This document shows, one piece after another, positions 6,644 to 14,010 of a stretch of DNA of 17,113 nucleotides. Below the pieces are notes generated by a model. The model was given only the letters and a program-made list of their open reading frames with translations. It made no database searches and was not told the origin of the DNA. The stretch is taken from assembly GCA_044346745.1 (NCBI GenBank), contig JBIIYQ010000064.1:1-17113 (forward strand). Reading direction: 5' to 3'. The DNA is from UKL13-2 sp044346745. GTDB taxonomy: Bacteria; Pseudomonadota; Gammaproteobacteria; Burkholderiales; Usitatibacteraceae. Within the stretch, counting starts at the first letter, position 1, and the number at the start of each line of letters is the position of its first letter. A program made the translations under genes and the position numbers.

Positions 6644-6685
6644 GAGGAAACTGATCAAGAGGAAACTGATCAAGAGGAAACTGAT
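6644..6685 (+). repeat. 15-bp tandem repeat (2.8 copies) carrying Shine-Dalgarno motifs, ending at the mltG start
   Basis: GAGGAAACTGATCAA occurs at 6644-6658 and 6659-6673, and its first 12 bases recur at 6674-6685. The third copy changes GATC to GATG, creating the ATG at 6684. Every unit carries GAGGA, so three potential ribosome-binding sites are lined up before mltG, the last at the ideal distance. A frame opening at a GTG (6630) reads the unit as the pentapeptide RKLIK. Confidence 0.9.
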
Positions 6686-7685
6686 GGCGCGCGTCATGAA
6701 AGCGTTGTTCTTTGTACTTTCGGTGGTCGCCATTACCGTTGGCGGTGCTGGTGTTCGCTTCTCAAGAACACCGCTGGTATTGCCGACGACGCCGTTTGAT
6801 TTCACCGTTGAGAAGGGACTCTCTTTGAAGGCCGTTTCGCAAAAGCTTGCCGACGCAGGCCTCCTAGCGGAACCGTACAGCCTTTGGCTTTTGGGCCGCC
6901 TGACGGATGACGCATCGAAAATTCAGGCCGGGCGGTATCGGATCGCCACGCCCATCTCACCCATGGAACTGTTGAGCAAAATGGTAGACGGGGATGTGCT
7001 TAAGGTGGGAGTCACTTTTATCGAGGGGATGACGTTTCGCGATATGCGGGCGACGTTGGAGGCGAACCAGGATATTCGTGTCACCCTCAAGGGGATAAGT
7101 GAGAAGGACATCTTGAAGAAGTTAACCGCGCCGGAGAGCAATCCCGAAGGGCTGTTCTTCCCTGACACCTATCAGTTTTCGCCGGGAACCTCGGACCTCG
7201 ACATTCTGCGGGCAAGTTACCAAGCCATGCAAAAAAAGCTGACCGAGGCTTGGCAACAACGCGCGCCGGATCTGCCGTATCAAAGTCCGTACGAAGCGCT
7301 CATCATGGCCTCAATCGTCGAAAAGGAAACCGGCCGAGCGGATGAGCGACCGCAAATCGCAGGTGTTTTTGTCAATCGATTGCGACGACCGATGCGATTA
7401 CAGACTGATCCGACCGTCATTTACGGGATGGGTGAAAAATTTGATGGCAACATTCGCCGTCGCGATCTGACTACCGACACGCCGTACAACACGTACACCC
7501 GAGACGGTCTCCCTCCCACGCCGATTGCCATGCCTGGTCTTGCCTCAATCAAAGCGGCGTTGAACCCAGCCAAAACCGACAATCTTTATTTTGTTGCGAC
7601 AGGAAACGGCGACGGCTCTCACGTGTTTTCCCGCACATTAGATGAGCACAATCGCGCTGTTGCGAAGTATCAGTTGGGTCGTTAA
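6684..7685 (+). CDS. mltG: Endolytic murein transglycosylase MltG
   Basis: A 333-residue inner-membrane enzyme that cleaves nascent peptidoglycan strands and so sets glycan chain length. A single N-terminal membrane helix (about residues 6-24) is followed by a LysM-like part (about 38-105) and the YceG catalytic domain. The key Glu213 lies in ASIVEKETG, matching E. coli Glu218, followed by ERPQIAGVFVNRL and TDPTVIYGMG, both typical. The C-terminal part contains PYNTYTRDGLPPTPI and NLYFVATGNGDGSHVFS. I chose the ATG at 6684, which follows GAGGA by five bases. A GTG at 6630 in the same frame would add 18 residues made of RKLIK repeats and would start inside the hairpin; an ATG at 6696 is also possible. 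tmk follows after three bases. Confidence 0.96.
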   Translation: MARVMKALFFVLSVVAITVGGAGVRFSRTPLVLPTTPFDFTVEKGLSLKAVSQKLADAGLLAEPYSLWLLGRLTDDASKIQAGRYRIATPISPMELLSKMVDGDVLKVGVTFIEGMTFRDMRATLEANQDIRVTLKGISEKDILKKLTAPESNPEGLFFPDTYQFSPGTSDLDILRASYQAMQKKLTEAWQQRAPDLPYQSPYEALIMASIVEKETGRADERPQIAGVFVNRLRRPMRLQTDPTVIYGMGEKFDGNIRRRDLTTDTPYNTYTRDGLPPTPIAMPGLASIKAALNPAKTDNLYFVATGNGDGSHVFSRTLDEHNRAVAKYQLGR

Positions 7686-7688
7686 GCC

Positions 7689-8312
7689 ATGCCGTCGGTC
7701 GAGGGGAAGTTCATTACGTTTGAAGGTATCGATGGTGTCGGCAAGTCGTCGCATGTATCGTTTATCACAGAGTACTTGCGCCAACATGGGATAGAGGTGG
7801 TGGCGACGCGCGAGCCTGGTGGCACGCCACTGGGGGAGACATTACGCAGCATCGTACTTAACGAAAAAATGCATGGCGATACCGAAGCATTGCTGGTCTT
7901 CGCCAGCCGCCGTGAGCATTTGGCACGGGTGATCGAGCCGGCGCTGGCGCGAGGGGCTTGGGTGGTGTGTGATCGATTCACTGATTCGACCTACGCCTAT
8001 CAGTGCGGCGGTCGGGGACTCGACCCGAGTCGTGTTGCGCCACTGGAGCATTTTGTCCACAGCCAGCGCCAGCCAGATCTGACGCTGCTGTTTGATGTGC
8101 CAGTAAACGTCGCGCGTGAACGGCTCGATCGTGGCACTTCGAATCCCGACAAGTTTGAGCGTGAGCAGGGTGAGTTTTTCACGCGGGTTCGCCAAGTCTA
8201 TTTGGATCGTGCGGCACAATTTCCGCAGCGCATCACCATCGTCGATTCATCGCAGACCATCGAGACGGTCCAAGATCGTTTGCGCGAGCACCTAAAACGG
8301 TTGTTCGGTTAA
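7689..8312 (+). CDS. tmk: Thymidylate kinase
   Basis: A 207-residue nucleoside monophosphate kinase that converts dTMP to dTDP with ATP, an essential step to dTTP. The P-loop is FEGIDGVGKSS (residues 11-21). REPGGTPLGE (41-50) and the DR(F/Y) motif CDRFTDSTYAYQ (94-105) form the dTMP site. The LID region lies around residues 142-157 and contains several arginines. The start is three bases after the mltG stop, with no separate Shine-Dalgarno, which indicates translational coupling. The length and all motifs are normal. Together with holB it links this cluster to DNA replication. Confidence 0.98.
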   Translation: MPSVEGKFITFEGIDGVGKSSHVSFITEYLRQHGIEVVATREPGGTPLGETLRSIVLNEKMHGDTEALLVFASRREHLARVIEPALARGAWVVCDRFTDSTYAYQCGGRGLDPSRVAPLEHFVHSQRQPDLTLLFDVPVNVARERLDRGTSNPDKFEREQGEFFTRVRQVYLDRAAQFPQRITIVDSSQTIETVQDRLREHLKRLFG

Positions 8313-8326
8313 TTGCAGCACGGCTG

Positions 8327-9373
8327 ATGATCGACATTCTCCCTTGGCAAAAACAACCGCTTAGCGAACTGATCGCGCGCGGCGAGAAGTTACCTCACGC
8401 GTTGCTCATTCACGGCCGTGGTGGCGTCGGCAAGGTCGAGTTTGCGCGGGCACTTGCGCAGTCGCTGTTATGCGAAGCTCCCGAAGACAGACTCGCCTGC
8501 GGCACCTGCCCGGCTTGCGGCTGGTTCCACGAAGGTAACCATCCAGACTTTCGCGAATTGCTACCGGAATCGATGCTCGAGGATGCGCCTGCCGACGAGG
8601 TTGCCGCAGATGCCGACGACAAAGACAAAAAGAAAAGCCGCGAGATCAAGATTGACCAGATTCGCGGCATCGCGGACTTTATGACCTTATCCACACATCG
8701 CGATGGGTACCGTGTATTGCTCATCCATCCCGCTGAGGCGATGAATGCTGCGGCGGCAAATGCGCTGCTCAAGACGTTGGAAGAACCTGCCGCACGCTCG
8801 GTCATTTTGTTGGTGAGCGACCAACTCGGACGCCTGCTTGCGACTATTCGCAGCCGTTGTCAGCGGGTGCGGGTGCCAACGCCAGACACCAAAACGGCGC
8901 TCGCGTGGCTAAACACCCAAGGGATGACTAATGCAGAGGATGCGCTGGCCGCGGCCGCAGGCGCGCCACTGGATGCAATTGCGTTTGGCAATGCCGACTA
9001 TCAGTCGGCGAGACAGGCGTTTGTTGCCGCATTGGCTGAGCCCGACTTCGACTATGTGTTGAGTGCGCAGAGTTTTGAGAAGGCAGATTTGCCGACGTTG
9101 TTTGGCTGGATGCAAACGTGGACCAATGATTTGATCCGGCATCGTATGTTGGGGCAGATCGACCACCATCGCGATCACGCCCGCGCGGTTGAAAAAATCG
9201 CCCGCACCATCGATTTGCCAAAAGTGTTTCGCTTTGAAACCGAGTTGCGCGAGACCAGACGGTTGATTAATCACCCGTTGAATGCGAGACTACTGTTGGA
9301 GCAAGTCTTTATCGCTTATAAACAGGCGATTTCCAGCCGCACAATCGCGGCATCGCCCTCGCGCCAAGCTTGA
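8327..9373 (+). CDS. holB: DNA polymerase III subunit delta'
   Basis: A 348-residue AAA+ protein, the delta' subunit of the clamp loader that opens the beta sliding clamp and places it on DNA. The N-terminal HALLIHGRGGVGK resembles a P-loop but lacks the Ser/Thr after Lys (GKVEFA), consistent with delta' not hydrolysing ATP. A zinc module uses Cys49, Cys58, Cys61 and Cys64 (CGTCPAC), followed by GNHPDF. NAAAANALLKTLEEP is the typical sensor/Walker B-region helix, and the SRC motif (TIRSRCQR), which acts in trans as arginine finger, is present. An acidic/lysine-rich insert (roughly residues 84-105) is variable in the family. tmk ends 14 bp upstream and pilZ begins 5 bp downstream. Confidence 0.96.
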   Translation: MIDILPWQKQPLSELIARGEKLPHALLIHGRGGVGKVEFARALAQSLLCEAPEDRLACGTCPACGWFHEGNHPDFRELLPESMLEDAPADEVAADADDKDKKKSREIKIDQIRGIADFMTLSTHRDGYRVLLIHPAEAMNAAAANALLKTLEEPAARSVILLVSDQLGRLLATIRSRCQRVRVPTPDTKTALAWLNTQGMTNAEDALAAAAGAPLDAIAFGNADYQSARQAFVAALAEPDFDYVLSAQSFEKADLPTLFGWMQTWTNDLIRHRMLGQIDHHRDHARAVEKIARTIDLPKVFRFETELRETRRLINHPLNARLLLEQVFIAYKQAISSRTIAASPSRQA

Positions 9374-9378
9374 TAACC

Positions 9379-9768
9379 ATGTCATCCAAACCGCCCACCA
9401 CCGCTGCAACCGAAGCCCCTACCGTGGCCAAGCGCCCCAGCGTGATTGCGTTGAATTTGAAGGGCAAATCGTCGCTGTATGCGGCGTGGATGCCGATGCT
9501 AAAGGGCGGCGGGTTGTTTATGCAATCGAACAAGCCGCATCAGCTGGGTGATGATGTATTGCTGGTGCTGCAATTCCTGGATGAACCGTCAAAGATTCCC
9601 ATTGCCAGCAAGATCGTCTGGATTAATCCACCGCACGCAGCAGGTAACCGACCCGCAGGGGTTGGAGTTTGTTTGCCGGATAACGAAAGCGCTCGCGCAC
9701 TTAGAAAGCGAATCGAGACAGTTTTGGCACCGGTGGCGAAGTCAGACCGCGCAACATACACCGTTTAG
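9379..9768 (+). CDS. pilZ: Type IV pilus assembly protein PilZ
   Basis: A 129-residue PilZ-domain protein of the pilus-biogenesis type. Recognisable segments are LYAAWMPMLKGGGLFM, HQLGDDVLLVLQF, IASKIVWINPPHAAGNRPAGVGV and the C-terminal KSDRATYTV; the last two are hallmarks of the PilZ protein encoded after holB in Pseudomonas and Xanthomonas. It lacks the RxxxR and (D/N)xSxxG residues used by c-di-GMP-binding PilZ domains, so it is expected to act by protein contacts (in Xanthomonas it binds PilB and FimX), not as a nucleotide sensor. The ATG at 9379 is preferred over a TTG at 9370 that overlaps holB. pilZ is the last gene of the plus-strand run; the following gene is convergent and tatD is not adjacent. 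Confidence 0.94.
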   Translation: MSSKPPTTAATEAPTVAKRPSVIALNLKGKSSLYAAWMPMLKGGGLFMQSNKPHQLGDDVLLVLQFLDEPSKIPIASKIVWINPPHAAGNRPAGVGVCLPDNESARALRKRIETVLAPVAKSDRATYTV

Positions 9769-9811
9769 ACTGCAATCAATCTGCTTCCTGCGGCGGCTGT
9801 CATAGCGAAAC

Positions 9812-10414
9812 TCAAAACTTGTCCTCGCGCTTCACTAGGTCGAGCCACTTACCGGTTGCTGGCGCTTCAGCAAGGCGCAGTTTGTTGACCAGCAGCTCAA
9901 GGTTGGTGTCGACCTGCAATGAAGCCCGGTGTAAATCGCGCAGGAACCGCTCGTCACGCGCATGATCCAAGAATGCAATCAATGCATCGAAGAACCCATT
10001 GACGTTGAGTAACCCGATCGGTTTGGTGTGATACGCCAGTTGCTGCCAGGTGAGTGATTCGAACAATTCATCTAGGGTGCCGAATCCTCCCGGCAGGGCG
10101 ATGAAGCCATCAGACAGTTCGGTCATGAGCGCCTTGCGTTCATGCATGGTTTCCACCACATGCATTTGTGTCACACCGGCATGACCGACTTCCTTTTCCA
10201 TCAGCATGCGGGGGATGACACCAACCACCTCGCCTCCTGCTGCAAGGCATGCATCGGCCGCCACACCCATCAGCCCGACACTTCCGCCGCCGTAAATCAG
10301 GCGAATATTCCTGTGGGCGAGGGTGATGCCGAATGCGGCAGCGGCGTCACGGTAGGCGGGATCGGCACCGGGAGAGGCACCGCAAAACAGGCAAAGCGAG
10401 TTGAGTGTATTCAT
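9812..10414 (-). CDS. LOG family protein (Rossmann-fold nucleotide phosphoribohydrolase)
   Basis: A 200-residue protein of the LOG/TIGR00730 family, members of which release the base from nucleoside 5'-monophosphates (cytokinin riboside monophosphate or AMP). The motifs are LCLFCGASPGADP at the N-terminus, LIYGGGSVGLMG (39-50), VVGVIPRML, METMHERK-like VVETMHERKALM (R93, K94) and the diagnostic ALPGGFGTLDELFE (106-119) with PGGxGTxxE. The substrate cannot be told from sequence. The ATG at 10414 was chosen over an upstream TTG at 10420 because the -10 sequence ends six bases before it. The gene is convergent with pilZ and lies downstream of the copper chaperone gene on the same strand. It does not belong to the usual fab-tmk-holB cluster. 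Confidence 0.93.
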   Translation of the reverse strand: MNTLNSLCLFCGASPGADPAYRDAAAAFGITLAHRNIRLIYGGGSVGLMGVAADACLAAGGEVVGVIPRMLMEKEVGHAGVTQMHVVETMHERKALMTELSDGFIALPGGFGTLDELFESLTWQQLAYHTKPIGLLNVNGFFDALIAFLDHARDERFLRDLHRASLQVDTNLELLVNKLRLAEAPATGKWLDLVKREDKF

Positions 10415-10420
10415 CCACAA

Positions 10421-10426
10421 ATTATA
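10421..10426 (-). promoter_or_regulatory. Consensus -10 (TATAAT) for the LOG gene, leaderless arrangement
   Basis: The minus strand carries a perfect TATAAT with only six bases before the LOG ATG at 10414. Transcription would therefore begin at or next to the A of the ATG, giving a leaderless message. No good -35 is present at 16-18 bp. The match and spacing are observed; transcription is inferred. Confidence 0.45.
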
Positions 10427-10449
10427 GGTGGGCGGACTTGTTTATTGCT

Positions 10450-10468
10450 CCACGCCATTTCGGCGTGG
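10450..10468 (-). terminator. Perfect hairpin downstream of the copper chaperone gene
   Basis: CCACGCC and GGCGTGG (10450-10456 and 10462-10468) form a 7-bp GC-rich stem with a 5-nt loop, 16 bp after the chaperone stop. On the minus strand it is followed by AGCAATAAAC and not a U-tract, so if it ends transcription it is a weak intrinsic terminator or an RNA 3' end stabiliser. It stands between the chaperone gene and the LOG promoter. Confidence 0.4.
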
Positions 10469-10484
10469 TAGGGCTAAGCCTGAA

Positions 10485-10685
10485 TTACCAAGGCCCGGAC
10501 GGTGGATACCCCGCGGCAACGAGGGCGTCGGCAAACGCCGCACGGTCAACTTCCGAAGTAATCTTGACGTGTTTGGTGGGGATATCCACTTCGACGGTCG
10601 CCGTATGATCGAGTGCTTTTACGGTTTTTTGCACCACACCGGCGCAATGACCGCAGGAAATATCGGGAACGTTGAATTCGATCAT
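10485..10685 (-). CDS. copZ: CopZ-like heavy-metal-binding chaperone (HMA domain)
   Basis: A 66-residue single-domain protein of the HMA (heavy-metal-associated) family with a beta-alpha-beta-beta-alpha-beta pattern. The metal site is Cys11/Cys14 in DISCGHCAG, followed by VVQKTVKAL and a typical TVEVDIPTKHVKI beta hairpin and FADALVAAGYPP end. Such proteins carry Cu(I) in the cytoplasm and deliver it to CopA-type ATPases; the divergent copA 162 bp away supports that role. A serine, not methionine, precedes the first cysteine. The start is firm: AAGGAG lies six bases before the ATG on the minus strand. Another soft metal cannot be excluded from sequence alone. Confidence 0.93.
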   Translation of the reverse strand: MIEFNVPDISCGHCAGVVQKTVKALDHTATVEVDIPTKHVKITSEVDRAAFADALVAAGYPPSGPW

Positions 10686-10733
10686 GAACTACTCCTTAGA
10701 ACTGCGATTGATGCCGCTCTGGTCTGCCCTTGA

Positions 10734-10754
10734 ATTTGCGAATGTCAGGCAAAT
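10734..10754. promoter_or_regulatory. Dyad ATTTGC-N9-GCAAAT in the copZ/copA intergenic region
   Basis: A perfect 6-bp inverted repeat with a 9-bp spacer lies between the divergent genes. On the plus strand it sits between TTGAAT (10730-10735) and TCTACA (10754-10759), spaced 18 bp, a geometry like promoters of MerR-family regulators. It does not resemble the known CueR site (ACCTTCC-N-GGAAGG). It is a candidate operator only. Confidence 0.3.
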
Positions 10755-10847
10755 CTACACAACAGCGATAACGTATACAGTAACTGGCGACTGTTCGCTC
10801 GTTTACAAGTTAGATCGCCCCTCGTTGTTCCCCCGAGAATCCACATA

Positions 10848-13100
10848 ATGTCCGCCGTCGCCTTCACCGGTACCACTTCTCCGGTCGTCAATCGAATCAA
10901 TATTCCGATTGCCGGCATGACTTGCGCCTCGTGTGCGTCGCGTGTGGAGAAATCGATTCGCAAGGTTGCCGGTGTGGTGGACGTTTCGGTCAATCTCGCC
11001 ACCGAAACGGCCAATGTCATCACCGCAGGGGACGTGCAACGTTCAATGCTCGAAGCAGCCGTGGTTGATGCGGGCTACGAAGTGCCAGATATGAAAGTCG
11101 GCGATCAGCGGGTATCTTCAGGCAAAAATGCTTCAAGAAGCCCGTCTTTAATGGGGTTTTTAGAGTTTAGTGATGGTGTCAAGGTGATCATCGCGGCGCT
11201 GTTGTCTTTGCCGTTGGTGGTGCCGATGCTGCTCACGCCGTTGGGGGTGCACGCGATGTTGCCGGCCCACTGGCAACTGGCGCTCGCCACACCTGTGCAG
11301 TTTTGGCTGGGAGCACGGTTTTATCGAGCCGGCTGGCACGCCGTAAAAGCGGGTACCGGCAATATGGATTTGCTGGTGGCCATCGGTACATCTGCAGCAT
11401 TCGGTTTGTCGCTGTACTTGATGTGGCGTTCGCCGGTCGCCGGAGCGCCTGCCGAAATGACGCACCTCTACTTTGAGTCAGCAGCGGTGGTGATTACGCT
11501 GGTGATGTTCGGCAAATGGCTGGAGAGCCGCGCCAAACGCGAGACCACGGCCGCTATTCGCGCGCTGCAGGCGTTAACCCCGCCGACCGCCAACTTGATT
11601 GTCGGTGGCACCGAACACGCGGTGGCGCTCGCCGATATCCAAGTTGGTGATTTGCTTCGTATCCGGCCGGGCGAACGATTCGCCGCGGATGGTGTGATTG
11701 CAGTTGGGCAAACTCACGCCAATGAATCGATGATTACCGGCGAGAGTTTGCCGGTCGCCAAAGCCGTGGGTGATCGGGTGACTGGCGGCGCGCTGAATGA
11801 CGAAGGTCTGGTGGATGTTCGTGTGATTGCTGTTGGCGCGGAATCCACCTTGCAGCGAATTGTGCGCATGGTTGAGGATGCACAGGCGCAGAAGGCACCG
11901 ATTCAGCGGCTCGTGGATAAGGTCAGTGCCGTGTTTGTCCCGGTGGTGTTACTGATCTCGCTGGCCACATTGATTGGTTGGGGTGCGGTGACCGGGGATT
12001 GCAAGCAGGGAATTCTCAACGCCGTATCGGTACTGGTGATCGCCTGTCCGTGTGCACTCGGTTTGGCCACACCCGCCGCGATCATGGTGGGGACTGGTGT
12101 TGCTGCACAACGCGGCATTTTGATCAAGGATGCACCTGCGCTGGAAACAGCGCACAGCATCAACGTGGTCGCTTTTGATAAAACCGGCACCCTCACGGAA
12201 GGCAAACCAACACTCATTGAGGCCGAAGCATATGGAGGTTCGCGAGCCGACTTACTTGCCGTCGCCGCCGCAATTCAATCCGGCAGTGAACATCCGCTGG
12301 CGCAGGCGGTTCTCACTGCAGCAACACAAGAGAGCCTTGTGTTCATACCAGCAAATAACATCCGCGCCTTACCCGGACGCGGTGTCGCCGCAGAGGCGGC
12401 GGGTGTGACGTACTACCTCGGTAGCGCGCAATTGATGACCGATCAGCATATCGACCTGCAAGCCTCGACCGCCGCGCTCGAACGTTTTACAGCAGAAGGC
12501 CGCACCGTTTCGTGGCTCGCAAGTGAAGACAAGTTGCTGGGCGTGTTTGCGTTCGGTGACGCGATGAAACCGACCGCGACGGCAGCGGTGAAAGCGTTGC
12601 ATCACATTGGCATTCGTACCGTGTTGATTAGCGGCGATAACGCTGCCGCCGCCAATAAGGTGGGTGCGGCACTCGGCATCGATGAAGTCCACGCCGGCGT
12701 GTTGCCGAAGCAAAAGGCGGCGTTAGTGGCTAGCTTGAAGGTTGGCGGCTCGGGAGGTAAAAGCGTGGTCGCGATGGTTGGTGACGGCATTAACGACGCC
12801 CCGGCGCTGGCCGCAGCGGACGTTGGTATCGCCATGTCCAATGGCTCCGATGTGGCCATCGAAACCGCCGGCATCACCCTCATGCGTGGTGATCCGTTGC
12901 TTGTTGCCGCCGCCATTGAATTGTCGCGTCGCACGACCGCGAAGATCAAACAAAACCTGTTTTGGGCGTTTTGTTACAACGTAATTGGCATTCCACTTGC
13001 CGCCGCCGGCATGCTCAATCCGGTCATTGCCGGGGCAGCGATGGCGTTGTCGAGTGTCAGTGTGGTGACCAACGCGCTGCTATTGCGACGCGTGAAGTAA
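10848..13100 (+). CDS. copA: Copper-exporting P-type ATPase (P1B-1)
   Basis: A 750-residue inner-membrane P1B ATPase that uses ATP to move Cu(I) out of the cytoplasm. It has one N-terminal metal-binding domain with GMTCASC (Cys26, Cys29), then membrane segments, actuator motif TGES (297-300), the ion-binding CPC (400-402) in IACPCALGLATP, and the phosphorylated Asp444 in DKTGTLT. The N-domain SEHPL (His482-Pro483) and hinge GDGINDAPAL (645-654) follow. Tyr710-Asn711 and MALSSVSVV (732-740) in the last two helices complete the Cu(I) set that defines the P1B-1 subgroup. It is divergent from the chaperone gene, with which it forms a chaperone-pump pair. The Shine-Dalgarno is weak (GAGAA about eight bases upstream). 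Confidence 0.97.
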   Translation: MSAVAFTGTTSPVVNRINIPIAGMTCASCASRVEKSIRKVAGVVDVSVNLATETANVITAGDVQRSMLEAAVVDAGYEVPDMKVGDQRVSSGKNASRSPSLMGFLEFSDGVKVIIAALLSLPLVVPMLLTPLGVHAMLPAHWQLALATPVQFWLGARFYRAGWHAVKAGTGNMDLLVAIGTSAAFGLSLYLMWRSPVAGAPAEMTHLYFESAAVVITLVMFGKWLESRAKRETTAAIRALQALTPPTANLIVGGTEHAVALADIQVGDLLRIRPGERFAADGVIAVGQTHANESMITGESLPVAKAVGDRVTGGALNDEGLVDVRVIAVGAESTLQRIVRMVEDAQAQKAPIQRLVDKVSAVFVPVVLLISLATLIGWGAVTGDCKQGILNAVSVLVIACPCALGLATPAAIMVGTGVAAQRGILIKDAPALETAHSINVVAFDKTGTLTEGKPTLIEAEAYGGSRADLLAVAAAIQSGSEHPLAQAVLTAATQESLVFIPANNIRALPGRGVAAEAAGVTYYLGSAQLMTDQHIDLQASTAALERFTAEGRTVSWLASEDKLLGVFAFGDAMKPTATAAVKALHHIGIRTVLISGDNAAAANKVGAALGIDEVHAGVLPKQKAALVASLKVGGSGGKSVVAMVGDGINDAPALAAADVGIAMSNGSDVAIETAGITLMRGDPLLVAAAIELSRRTTAKIKQNLFWAFCYNVIGIPLAAAGMLNPVIAGAAMALSSVSVVTNALLLRRVK

Positions 13101-13129
13101 GGGTGCGGTAACAGCATTCAAGTCTTTGC

Positions 13130-13135
13130 GATAAT
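13130..13135 (+). promoter_or_regulatory. Candidate -10 (GATAAT) for tatD, leaderless arrangement
   Basis: GATAAT lies six bases before the tatD ATG (13142) in the 41-bp gap after copA. Transcription would begin at or near the start codon, and no Shine-Dalgarno exists, which fits a leaderless message. The -35 region is poor. Confidence 0.4.
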
Positions 13136-13141
13136 GGCGTC

Positions 13142-13918
13142 ATGTTTATCGACTCGCACTGTCACCTCGATTTCCCCGAACTGCAAGCTGAACATGACAA
13201 TGTGTTTGCGCTTATGCAGCAAAACCAAGTCACCCACGCACTGACCATCTCAACGACCTTGAAGTCGTTCCCGGATGTATTGCGTGTTGCCGAATCTCGC
13301 CCGAATTTGTGGTGCTCGGCGGGTGTACATCCGGACGAGCAGGTCGATGATCACGAACCAACGGTTGAAGAGTTGTTGCGCTTGGCCGATCACCCCAAGG
13401 TGGTGGCGATTGGTGAAACCGGGCTCGACTACTACCGGCTTCCCGAGCCACTCGATTGGCAACGTGAACGCTTTCGCACACATATACGTGCGGCACGCCA
13501 ATGCAAAAAACCGCTCGTTATCCATACGCGTAACGCATCGGCAGACACCCTGCGGCTGATGCGTGAAGAAAATGCTGGGGAGGCGGGTGGGGTGATGCAC
13601 TGCTTTACCGAGTCTCAAGACGTGGCGCGTGCGTCCCTTGAGCTTGGCTTCTACATTTCGTTGTCCGGCATTGTCACCTTCAAGAGTGCCAAGGACCTAC
13701 AAGCAGTCGCAAAAATGGTTCCGCTCGACCGTCTGCTGATTGAAACCGACTCGCCGTTTCTGGCGCCAACGCCACACCGCGGCAAGATGAACCAGCCGGG
13801 TTATGTGCGGCATGTCGGTGAGTTCATCGCCCAGCTGCGCGGTGTCTCCGTGGAGGCGATTGCCGAGGCCACCACGGCGAACTTCTATCGCTTGTTTGCC
13901 GACACGCTCAAACACTAG
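13142..13918 (+). CDS. tatD: TatD family metal-dependent deoxyribonuclease
   Basis: A 258-residue TIM-barrel hydrolase of the TatD family (YcfH/TatD type), which has 3'-5' exonuclease activity on DNA in E. coli and has been linked to DNA repair and D-aminoacyl-tRNA removal in relatives. Metal ligands are visible: His6 and His8 in DSHCHLD, Glu92 in GETGLDYY, His128 in VIHTRN, His153 in MHCFTE and Asp203 in ETDSPFLAP. The tail (MNQPGYVRHV, EATTANFYRLF) is standard. In Pseudomonas and many relatives this gene follows pilZ directly. Here it is separated from pilZ by the LOG/copper block and appears to have its own promoter. No Shine-Dalgarno is seen before the ATG. Confidence 0.96.
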   Translation: MFIDSHCHLDFPELQAEHDNVFALMQQNQVTHALTISTTLKSFPDVLRVAESRPNLWCSAGVHPDEQVDDHEPTVEELLRLADHPKVVAIGETGLDYYRLPEPLDWQRERFRTHIRAARQCKKPLVIHTRNASADTLRLMREENAGEAGGVMHCFTESQDVARASLELGFYISLSGIVTFKSAKDLQAVAKMVPLDRLLIETDSPFLAPTPHRGKMNQPGYVRHVGEFIAQLRGVSVEAIAEATTANFYRLFADTLKH

Positions 13919-13977
13919 TCCGTCGCCGCTATCCGTGTGTTCATCACAATCTGCGCATCGCCAAACCGGAAGACGGT

Positions 13978-13983
13978 TAAGCT
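13978..13983 (+). promoter_or_regulatory. Possible -10 element upstream of the ABC transporter operon
   Basis: TAAGCT lies 27 bp before the ATPase ATG, inside a 13-bp sequence (13973-13985) identical to one before plsX. It overlaps a small dyad AACCG-N5-CGGTT (13964-13978). No good -35 is seen. Confidence 0.27.
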
Positions 13984-14010
13984 GCCTTACTCCCCATCGG
14001 AAACTCGATC

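Noticed and set aside
8417..8440. Delta' with a degenerate P-loop as a sign of a damaged holB
   Set aside because: Loss of the Ser/Thr after the P-loop lysine is normal for delta', which does not hydrolyse ATP.
9769..9811. Bidirectional terminator between the convergent pilZ and LOG genes
   Set aside because: The 43-bp gap has no hairpin followed by a T-run on either strand that I could support.
10686..10847. CueR, CsoR or CopY operator in the copZ/copA spacer
   Set aside because: I looked for ACCTTCC/GGAAGG, the CsoR-type GC-rich dyad and TACANNTGTA and found none; only the unassigned ATTTGC dyad was kept.
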